Shown: positions 34,546 to 43,033 of the stretch, in pieces
How the letters are laid out: each line of letters opens with the position of its first letter
Position numbering within the stretch: the stretch's first letter is position 1
Origin: Pascua guehoae
Taxonomy: Eukaryota > Basidiomycota > Tremellomycetes > Trichosporonales > Trichosporonaceae
Length of the DNA: 64,000 nucleotides
Direction of reading: 5' to 3'
Assembly (NCBI GenBank): GCA_001600415.1
Contig: BCJX01000004.1
Coordinates: 887,689-951,688 of the forward strand
The notes under the pieces: model-generated
What the model was told of the DNA's origin: nothing
What the model saw: the letters and a program-made list of their open reading frames with translations, nothing else
Databases searched by the model: none
Program-made: the position numbers and the translations under genes

Positions 34546-35827
34546 TTGGACAACCTGTCCCAGCGTGCCAATGGACAGTGGCCAGCAGTGTACACACAAC
34601 CCTGCCCAGCTGGGAACATCTGATCGCATCACTGATCGCGATGCTGATCGTTGATCGTTATATTACACAAAGGGCAAAGTGGTAGTCGCACCTGCTCCCA
34701 TCGATTCGACGCCACACCTTGTCGCCTGCGGGCAAGGACCTGGTATGGGACCTGGTATCGTACACTCCCAGAGTGGCAAGCGATGAGCAGCAGCCGTGGT
34801 CATTGGTGGCTTCCTTCACCATCGTTGCAGCCATGGCCATTGGTGGCTTCTTCGCAAGTGTTGATCGGCAGCTGGCCATTGGTGGCCGCCGTCACTATTG
34901 CTGCACACATACCAGGAAGCGGACGTAGCCTGAGTCCCCATCTCGTGGTGGGTGCACTTGCTTGCCGCCTCCCCTGCTGCTCGCCCGGAGCCGTAACAGT
35001 ACGCGCTGCAAGAGGTATACTACGCCGGGAACCGAAGCAAGAGCGCGTGTCGAACCGGGTGAACGGACCGTACACATGGTACCAGGGCGGTCAAGCAACG
35101 ACTTGCGGGTACTCACTCTGTTTGCAGCTTGATGCGCAGACGTCTGCATGGTACCCCCCCACCGCGGCTTCGGCAGCCCCAGGCGGCGTTTTCGTCCTGA
35201 TCCCTGCGATTCACGTATCTTGTTTGGTCAATACCGCCTGCACAAGACCGTACATTGCACGTCACAGGCTGTCAAGACACATTCCGTAGAATGACCTAGT
35301 CGATAGCGAGGTGGGGGATTCCATTCCGCCTATATGATGACATGGCAGTCGTGTGGATAAAGTCGCCAGACGGCTTGGCAGTGAATAGGGGAGGTGGCCG
35401 ATGGGAATACTTGGCGGGGAATACGGTGGCGCCGCGGGCACAGTTGTGCGCTTCGTCGGGCAGAGGCCTGGACCGGGTTGCCCCGTTGGCCGTTGGCCCG
35501 TCTTTGTCCACTGGCCCGTCATATAGTCGTCCGCGGGCACGATCGGGCCAGTGATCCGATCGCGAGGGCCGTCGATAGAGATGAAGGGCCACGCCCACCG
35601 TCCGTGCGTTTTCATACCATGGTAATGATGATGGGCAGACATCATCAACCTCGATCGGTTCAAGCGAGGTTGCGCGTGATGAGGCGCTGGTCGTCCGTGC
35701 GTGTTTCCAGCGGCGACGATGTGCGAGATGATTCTTGCTGCGCTGCTCGCTTGGTTGTCCATTTCCACTTTGGATCGTATTCGCCTCCGCGAGGGTGGCG
35801 ATGGTTTCGAGACAGTCAACCTACAGA

Positions 35828-35967
35828 ATGTGAGGAAAAGGTTCGTGAGGGGCGCAGGGTGACACGGTCTCTCTCTGCCCAGCTCCTAATGCCAACAGAG
35901 GTGAAGAGATGCATGCCTCGGCATGCCTCGGCATCCCTGCACCGTATCACGAACCTTTTCCTCACAT
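35828..35967. mobile_element. 140-bp element bounded by perfect 21-bp terminal inverted repeats
   Basis: The left end (35828-35848) begins ATGTGAGGAAAAGGTTCGTG and is matched perfectly by its reverse complement at 35947-35967. The interior has the GGCGCAGGGTGA and CGGCATCCCTGCA blocks found in the ends of the 10-15 kb duplication. There is no coding capacity. The structure fits a miniature inverted-repeat element or a long hairpin. No obvious target-site duplication was seen. Confidence 0.6.
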
Positions 35968-36263
35968 ACTGTACAGTCCCTTGCGGTGTCCTCACTTTGC
36001 CGCCCGCCCTTCGTCTTTGTCAGAAGTGCCCCGCCAGATCGGAAGTGCCCGTCAGATCGCTGGAACGAGGTCGGGGCAGTTACCTTCCGCGTCACCCCCC
36101 CTCCCTCGTCCGCGCCTGTGTCTCTCGTCCATGACTGTGTCTCTCGTCCATGACTGTGTCTCTCGTCCATACCTTCGGCTCGACGCCCTCCCGCGTCAAT
36201 AGTGGATCAGTCAATCAACACCCTTCACGCTGCCATCGTCCACAACCACCATGCGCCAGGAAC

Positions 36264-36369
36264 CACACTTCCGCCCGTCCTCCCGAACAACGTGCTTCCG
36301 CCCGTCCGCCCGACCAACGTGCTTCCACCCGTCCTCCCGACCAACGTGCTTCCGTCCTCCCAACCGACG
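36264..36369. repeat. 27-bp minisatellite, about four units, just past the LSM4 stop
   Basis: A unit of the form CGTGCTTCCGCCCGTCC plus GCCCGACCAA (27 nt) is repeated with few changes. It lies 24 bp downstream of the LSM4 stop codon, probably in its 3' UTR. A period of nine codons keeps frames open on both strands, which explains the spurious open frames here. Confidence 0.85.
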
Positions 36370-36392
36370 TAACCTCTACATATACCTCTCGT

Positions 36393-37295
36393 CTACTGCC
36401 GCGGCCCCGGGCCGCCGGGACCGCCACCGCGTCCGCGCGGTCCGCCGCGCCCACGCCCAGGCTGGCCGCGAGGTGGTCCGCCACGTCCTGTCGTGTTAGC
36501 AAGCTCGTCTCCCGATGCGTCGTAGCTTACCCCGTCCTGGCATGCCGCCGCCTCGTCCGCCTGGATGTCAGTACCGTGATTACGAGCAGGTGGGCTTGTG
36601 GTGTCCCAGACTCACCACGGCTGTTGCCGCGCGTGCGTGCATATGTGCGCTGGCGCTCCTGCTCTTCTGCGGCCTGGTCGAGGACGGCGTCGGCTATGCG
36701 GAAGTACTTGATCTGGGGTGTTAGATCCTGTGGTGCTGGGGGGGGAGGGGGGTGGGTAGGGGGGAGGGAAAGAAAGCAGGGCCGAGTTGAAGGAAGGATA
36801 ATCATTCAAGGCAAAGACTGGACAAAAGCTTGGGTGACCTCGACGATTTCGACACCCACCACGTTGCCCTTGATGAAGACCTCCTTCATCTTCCAAAACT
36901 GCGTGTGGTCCGCGCTCGTCTGGTAGACCTCGCGGAGGGTAATGTTCATAAAGTTGTCGCAGTTGACCAAGTGGCCGTTGAACGTGACGCCATTCTTGAG
37001 CTCGACGAGCTGGGAATCCGAGGCAACCAAAGGCGGGGTTGGGTGTAGCGCGTTTGCAATGTTGGAGAGTGGGTCATGCCATAAGCCGTACAGTTGGATG
37101 TGACCATGGGCGAGGAGAAGGTGGTTGAGGGCGCAGATGAGGGTAGCAAGACACCATGTCAGCGGCAAAAACACGCGTGGTGCGACACGATGCGGCCTAC
37201 CATTGCCTTGCCCTGGGCGGCTGTGAGGAGCGAGAGGGGAAGCTGCGCGTCAGCTGAGAACATGCACAAGAGGAACATAGCCGACGACGTACCAT
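36393..37295 (-). CDS. LSM4: U6 snRNA-associated Sm-like protein LSm4
   Basis: LSm4 is part of the Lsm2-8 ring on U6 snRNA in the nucleus and the Lsm1-7 ring in mRNA decay. Six coding exons on the minus strand (37295-37293, 37242-37201, 37009-36860, 36712-36616, 36560-36531, 36487-36393) give 138 residues. The first coding exon is the ATG alone, followed at once by GTACGT; the next exon supplies [14 protein letters not shown]. Sm motif 1 is [20 protein letters not shown] with MNITLREV, and Sm motif 2 is VFIKGNVIKYFRI. The tail is Arg/Gly-rich ([19 protein letters not shown]) as in other LSm4 proteins, where it promotes P-body assembly and is methylated. The model totals 417 nt in one frame. 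It shares a 324-bp divergent promoter with the PITH-domain gene. Confidence 0.94.
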
Positions 37296-37619
37296 GATGG
37301 GCCCTCTGCTCGTAGAATTGTGCTGTTGTTGTGTTGAGCAGGACGAGGTGGATGGTTGCTTGTGCAGTTGTGGTGACGAGCAGCGACATGGCAACACCAT
37401 CGATCGGGGGGCAACATTTCCTGACGTGTAATTTTGCGCTAGGGTGAATGGTGATAATGACCACGTGGCGAATTGGGCCCCGGATATTCCGGCTGGCAGC
37501 TGGCAGCTGGCTCGCTTGCTCATCGCCATCGTCGACAGCGTTGACACATCCATCTGTTCTTGACGAGTTGCGCCCAGTTCAACATTGTCAACACTGCCCG
37601 TTCCCACTTGGAATTCACC
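37296..37619. promoter_or_regulatory. Divergent promoter between LSM4 and the PITH-domain gene
   Basis: 324 bp separate the two start codons. No obvious TATA box; a GGCAGCTGGCAGCTGG direct repeat lies at 37494-37510. Confidence 0.5.
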
Positions 37620-38729
37620 ATGTCGTGCGCAGACGACCTCACAATCGACGACCTGACGACCAACGTCACGACCGAGGTCCTCGAGCGCGTGTCCGCTGGC
37701 GAAGGGAGCAATGCCAACCTGTGGTCGTGGATTGACCGCGATAAGTGAGTTTGGCGCGTCGCTTCTTGCATGTGGGTATGCGTCGCCCAGTCGTTTAGCA
37801 GCATTTGGGTCATCAGTCTAGTAGTGTGCAGCAAGGAAGAGGACTGTGGCGTGGGGTTGGTCCGACCGTAGCTAACGGCAGTGTCGTAGGGATCAACCTG
37901 GTCGAGCCCCAGAGCGCGCCCAAAGTCATCAAGACCTGGGACGAGCGGCGCGACGAGGACGCGTTTGTTGAGAGTGGAGTTGATGACGAGGTAGGTCGTA
38001 CATTGAGGAGTCGCGATGGCATCAAGCCTGCCGGTAGCGTGGGAACTGTGGACTCACACCAAACCCCCCCCCCCCCCGGGGGGACCAAGTAATCATCTAC
38101 TGACACACCAAGCTCATCCTCCACATCCCATTCACCGCCTCTGTCCGGCTACGCACACTCCTCCTCTACCTGCCCGGCGCGGGACACCCACACCGCCCGC
38201 GCCGGCTGCGCATCTTCCACAACCTGCCGCATCCGCCCGACTTTACCGATGTCGAAGACATGAACCCCGTCATGGACATTGACATTTCGGACGCGCCCAT
38301 CAACCGCCGCGACGCGGCGGGGCGGAGGGAGGTGGACGAGTGGTCGCTCAAGGTGCAGAAGATGGCGAGTGTGTTTAGTATTACATTGTTGTTTGTGAGT
38401 GTCGCGTGTGCTTGCTTGTGGTGTGGGCCACAGTGTGGGCAACGGTATAACAGGCTGGCTGTCTGTTGCAACCGGCCGCCATATGCCGGGCGGTTGTCTC
38501 CTGGCACTAACCACTTGCTCTTTTACCCGCGTCGCCACGCACTGACACCCAGTCCGAGGCCGAGACGAGCGCGCGATCAAAGGTCTTCTACGTGGGCTTC
38601 AAGGGCGACGCCAAGCAGCTCTCGATGGACATGTCCAAGCTCGGCCAGGTGCCTGCTGCCAACAGCGCGGCCGACAGCTATGCCACGGGCGTTGCAGAGA
38701 AGAAGACGGGCGACACGACTATCCGGTAG
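37620..38729 (+). CDS. PITH domain protein (PITHD1 type)
   Basis: The PITH domain was first described in thioredoxin-like proteins that bind the proteasome; PITHD1-type proteins are the stand-alone form. Four exons (37620-37744, 37882-37990, 38113-38394, 38553-38729) give 230 residues. Family segments are LWSWIDRDNVVGINLVEPQ, KTWDERRDEDAFVESGVDDE, LILHIPFTASVRLRTLLLYL, and KVFYVGFKGDAKQL near the end. Residues of the middle include a charged insert (DISDAPINRRDAAGRREVD). Exon 2 starts at TGTCGTAGGG: a closer AG at 37886-37889 would break frame. Nothing suggests a thioredoxin domain. The gene pairs divergently with LSM4 and converges on the acetyltransferase gene 211 bp away. Confidence 0.9.
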
Positions 38730-38940
38730 ACAGACGGCTGCTCTTTTCGTGTAATGTTTGTAGTTTGTGTATCGTGTACAGCTGTACATTTTAATCCAGC
38801 TCGCGCCATATATGTTACAGCTAGACGAGCGTCGCCGCCGCCTGTGACTGTGGGCGGGGTGTGCTACCAGCTTCATCCTCCAGAGTGAAGTCATGTAGCC
38901 ATGTCCACCGCCGGCTTCCACGCCCAACACGCCCACCGCC

Positions 38941-39647
38941 CTACTCATACTTGAGCGCAATGAGCCGCTCAATCCCCTCGTCGCCCTCGATCCGCTCCCC
39001 CTCCCACTCGGACTGGGGCGTGGCCTTGAGGCGCTTTTCGTAAAAGTCAATCGACGGCTGGTTCCACTTGAGCACGCGCCACTCGACGCGCTGGCACCCG
39101 CGCTCCTTTGCCACCTCGCCGAGGTGCCCAAAGAGCTTCTTGCCCAGGCCCCCGCCGCGGTGTTCGGGCGTCACGTACAGGTCCTCGAGCTGGGTGATTA
39201 GCCGAGCTGGCGGGGGTGACGAGCAGCAACAAAGGTACGCACGTAGAGACCGGGAACGCCGAGCCACGTCGAGTAGGTGAAAAAGTACTGCCATAAGCCC
39301 CCGTTCCGACATCAGCCACGCACCAGAGCCATGCCGACCGCCTCGCCCGCGGCGGTACGCGCGATAAACGCCTCGGCATACTTGTGCTCAAAGATGTTCT
39401 TCTTCATCTGCGCCCGTCAGTCCAGACTAGTGTCGTAGCGCACCAGCTCGGGCGTGGCGACCACGGCGTCGGGCTCCTTTTCGTAAATCGCCTAGCGGTC
39501 AGTATGTCAGATACACGCGGGCAAGACGCACGAGGCCGTGGATGAGCTCGAGCATGTCGGGCTGTTGGGAGTCAGAGACGCCACACGGAGGGAACACACA
39601 ATGTCGGCCTCGACCGCGGGCGTGATGGTGTACTTTTGCGCCGTCAT
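38941..39647 (-). CDS. GNAT N-acetyltransferase, spermidine/spermine (thialysine) N-acetyltransferase-like
   Basis: GNAT enzymes move acetyl from acetyl-CoA to amines; this subgroup acts on small diamines, polyamines or thialysine. Six exons on the minus strand (39647-39600, 39561-39532, 39491-39444, 39407-39324, 39287-39243, 39189-38941) give 167 residues, the usual length. Segments in order are PDMLELIHGLAIYEKEPDAV, YAEAFIARTAAGEAVGMALY, FFTYSTWLGVPGLYLEDLYV, the acetyl-CoA loop EHRGGGLGKKLF (Arg95, Gly98, Gly100) and VEWRVLKWNQPSIDFYEKR. All five introns fall between codons, and four are 36-40 nt. The exact substrate cannot be read from sequence. It shares a 347-bp divergent promoter with TFIIE-alpha. 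Confidence 0.9.
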
Positions 39648-39994
39648 CGTGATGTATCCCGGTCTATTCGTCTAGAGCGCAACAAGAAGAGTAGCGAGAG
39701 TAGCAAGGGAGAGTCAAGATGCGGTACTTAGTAGCGATGTCGTGACTCGCCGTAATTCACAAAGTACAGAGTAGCCGTCCTGGCCCGCCGCGCTGACCCG
39801 GCTCACCGCGGGGCCCCCACACGGACACGTGGGTTTACCTCCGCCCGCGCCGTTCGCCACTGCACCGCATCCCTTGCGAGATGTGACTGACCCACTACTG
39901 GATCGACAACAAGCAACTCTGGCCAACAACTGCACTCTGGCTCACTCGCTCACTCGCCCTCTCGCCCACTCGCCCCCTCGAGACCCTTTGCGCC
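39648..39994. promoter_or_regulatory. Divergent promoter between the GNAT gene and TFIIE-alpha
   Basis: 347 bp between start codons; the last 60 bp carry CT-rich ACTCGCTCACTCGCCCTCTC-like tandem sequence typical of fungal leaders. Confidence 0.5.
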
Positions 39995-41636
39995 ATGGCC
40001 GAGCTCACAAAGGACGAGGTCACGCGCCGGTGCGAGGACCTGGTCCAAAAAGTGGCGTATGCGTTCTACGACTCGCCGTACATTCTCATGCTGCGCGTCC
40101 TGGTCGACCGTCATGTGTGCGTTTGTTGTCCATGTTGTGTCGTTGGGTTGTTCTTGGTCGGATTGTTCTGCGGCGGCTCGTAGTAGCTCGCACGGTCCGG
40201 GATAGTGGACGAGGACGCTCTTGTTCTGACGCTGACGCTGCAGTATCACGGAAAAGGGCCTGAGTGACCTCGTTGGCATTGGGCAGAATGATGTGCGCAA
40301 GTACCTCGGCATGCTGCATGTGCACCGGCTTGTGCGGCGGTGAGTTTGGTCGAGGCGGGGGGTTGACTGGCGAGGACGTGTATGAGGGAGCGAGCGGTGA
40401 ACGGGCGAGGACGTGTATGAGGGAGTGAGGGGTGAACGAGCGTTGAGCGAGCGTCGAGCAAGCGTTGAGCAAGGGTTGAGCGAGTGAAAGCGGGTGGAGG
40501 CCATCGAGGCGGACCGGGATGAGACTTGAGAGCGAAGACGAGAGGGTATGGCGCATGGACTCGAGTGGGGTTGAGTTGTGGAGCGTATGGCGCTCATACC
40601 GGTGACCATTCTGACCGCCAGCTATGTCAACAAGGAAAAGATGGCGCCGACGGCATGGCAGCAGCGGCAAGCGGCCGCGGGTGCGCCGCAGGTCATGAAG
40701 GCGCGCGACGTGCCGTACTGGTACCTCGACTACCGGCAATTCGCCGATGTGGTCAAGTACCGGATTGCCATGATGCGCAAGGCGATTGACGAAAAGATTA
40801 AAAACGAGGTCGGGCGGCGTGGATACATGTGCCCCGGGTGTCACAAGACGTATGAGGAAATCGAGTTTGCGCGCATGTACGATTTCCGCGCCGACGCATA
40901 CCTGTGCGAGCTGTGCGGGACCGAGCTCATCGAGGACGACCCGGCGCTACACGTCGACGAGCACGGTGTGGCCGGTGGGGGCGGTGGGCAGGACCGGATG
41001 CAGCGGTTCAACGTGGCGACTGCTCCCATCCGAGACGCGCTCAAGAGCATTGAGGGCGCGCGGATCCCGACGATCAACATCGTGGCGTGGATTGCGCAGC
41101 ACGTCGTGACGGCCGAAGAGCGGACGGCGCAGCAGGCCGCCGAGGTCAAGCGCGTGGATATCCGCATTGGCGGCGAGGACGACGCCGACGCCAAGCGCGC
41201 CCAGGACGCAAAGGAACAGCGCGAGGCAAACGTCCTCCCCGAATGGTACACCGAGTCGACGATTACGGGCGAAAAAACCAGCCTGGGATTCAAGGAACAG
41301 GAAGCTGCCCGCGCCGCACTCGCCGCCCAGACAGCGGCCGCAAACGCAAAGTCGAAACAGGAACACGAAGACGACGCCCTCGCGGCCCACTATGCAAACA
41401 TGGACGAGGACGACGAAGACGACCTCGAAGAGGCAGACGTCCCCGACGAAGGTCTGGGCACGGGCAACAACGACACACCCATCGACCTCGCTACCCCCGT
41501 CGACGACGACGACCATGCAGCAGATACAATCGTCTACGTCCAGGGCGTCGGCAAGCGCCTCGCAGAGGTCACAGAGGACGACCACGACCTCATGTCCCCA
41601 GAAGAGTATGAGGCGTTTGCCTCGCTTGTCGTCTAG
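39995..41636 (+). CDS. TFA1: Transcription initiation factor TFIIE, alpha (large) subunit
   Basis: TFIIE-alpha recruits TFIIH to the RNA polymerase II pre-initiation complex. Three exons (39995-40116, 40244-40339, 40622-41636) give 410 residues. An N-terminal winged helix spans residues 1-110 (ILMLRVLVDRHVITEKGLSD, DVRKYLGMLHVHRLVRR, VPYWYLDYRQFADVVKYRI). The zinc ribbon follows with Cys143/Cys146 (YMCPGCHKTY) and Cys168/Cys171 (YLCELCGTEL). The C-terminal third is Asp/Glu-rich (NMDEDDEDDLEEADVPDE), the part that contacts TFIIH. Splice phase places Val41 across intron 1 and Arg73 across intron 2. Intron 2 (282 nt) is filled with imperfect GAGCGAGC/GGTGAACG repeats. Confident call. Confidence 0.94.
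40340..40621 (+). repeat. Imperfect tandem repeats filling TFIIE-alpha intron 2
   Basis: GAGGACGTGTATGAGGGAG occurs twice (40371-40389 and 40413-40431) followed by GGTGAACG and a series of (A/C)GAGCGTTGAGCGAGCGTCG-like units to about 40485. The tract sits inside the intron and carries no splice-site-like GT...CTAAC arrangement of its own. Confidence 0.7.
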
Positions 41637-43033
41637 GCGCATGGCACCGCGTGAGCGCTTCTTCGTCCCCGTCCTTCCATCCCCGTCTAGATACGAGACA
41701 CCTCCCACACACAGAAATGCATTGTTGTAGCATAGTCGCTTTTCCCCTCATCCGCCTAGTGCCCGTCGTTGTACACACACACACTTCAGAGCACAATCGG
41801 CCCACCTGTGCCACCGCAGAATCACGACCAGGGTACCCCCCATTCCCCAAGCCCGGCATCAGTTAGACCCCCAGCCATGCCCGGGACACACTGATCGTGG
41901 CCCAAGCCCTCGACACCCATGGCCATGTATCACCCAGCCCCCGGCCGCGCCCATCCACAGCGGCCCACGTCACACCCGCGCCCGGCTGGCCAAGTGTCTG
42001 TCGAGGTTGGGCCTGTGGTCTTAGTCTTGTACAGTAGCCCAGCGCAACCAGGCCGCGTTGCCTACTCTGCACTGGCTGGCTTGGAGTCGCTTGCTCGAGG
42101 CATGGGTTCCCAGCCGACGTGCCGGCTCAGTGTCCCGTTCCGCCAAGTCCCAGTATGCCTCGGCTATAGAAGCCGACACGCGCTGGAGAAGCAGTAGACT
42201 TGCTTCATACGTTGAGGGCCGTTTGGGGTCGTTGATCACAACTCTGGCCAGGTGCCAGGCGCTCTGTAGGTCACGCCCTCATGTCCCTTTCATCCCTTTC
42301 AGCCGCGTGTTTTCTTTGCCCTGTTCAGAGCCCATGCCAGGAACAAGCTCCTGCCCTTGCCTCACAACGCCGTTCAGTCTCTGGACCTCCTCTCAACACT
42401 CCACTTGCACACTACCCCACCTGCACCCATATCGGTACTGTCGACATGCCATGCATTGCAGTGACTACTATACAAGGACCGCGCTCGCCGCGCTCTCTGG
42501 CGGGCGCGGGTTACAGCTCTGAAGCCGAGAGCGGGTATCGCCCTGCTCTCTCTATGGTCGGCGCGGGTATGGCTATGGGGCATGGGTGGGGTGGAGAGAA
42601 AGTCACAGAGGTAGCGGCTGGGTTTCTTGCGCACGTATCGCGTTTGTTTACCCGACCGCCAGCCGCCGCTGCTTCCAGACCAGACCACGTCCACGTCCAG
42701 TCGGCCGCGTCCGCCTCGTTCGAGTCGTAGGGTATATGGGAGGGGGGAGGGGATTCTAATGTCACACACAAATCAAAAGCCCAGACGAAGTCGTTCACAC
42801 GCTGCGAGCGGGGTGCGCGCCAGTGTCGAGTGTTGTCAAGGTAGGTTGGTTGTTTTTGCGAATCAAGTTGAATTGAGCTCGGAAATGGTCAAGCCCTGGT
42901 TCGACATTGCGACGGACACCTGCTGCGCGTCAGCCCATGTAGTCACGTATTCATACAACATGTATATGAACTTTCTACTCACTACCTGCACTGCAGCACT
43001 GCAGGGGGGGCACCACACTTGCTTGTTGTTTCT
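41637..43033. other. Convergent intergenic region between TFIIE-alpha and NOT1
   Basis: 1.4 kb of 3' flanks. Some short open frames occur on both strands around 42370-42800, but none shows a recognisable domain or flanking splice sites. Confidence 0.45.

Larger units (their letters stand above)
32235..36392. other. Long gene-poor region with relic repeats
   Basis: More than 4 kb with no frame that looks like protein. It contains a 28-A run (32881-32908), CT/CG-rich simple sequence at 33560-33720, a fragment related to the 10-15 kb duplication (34425-34545), a 140-bp inverted-repeat element (35828-35967), a 19-bp tandem (36114-36170, unit TGACTGTGTCTCTCGTCCA) and a 27-bp minisatellite (36264-36369). 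Confidence 0.6.

Noticed and set aside
36251..36499. Plus-strand frame with repeated RPTCF-type units
   Set aside because: Arises from the 27-bp minisatellite antisense to the LSM4 3' region; no other support.
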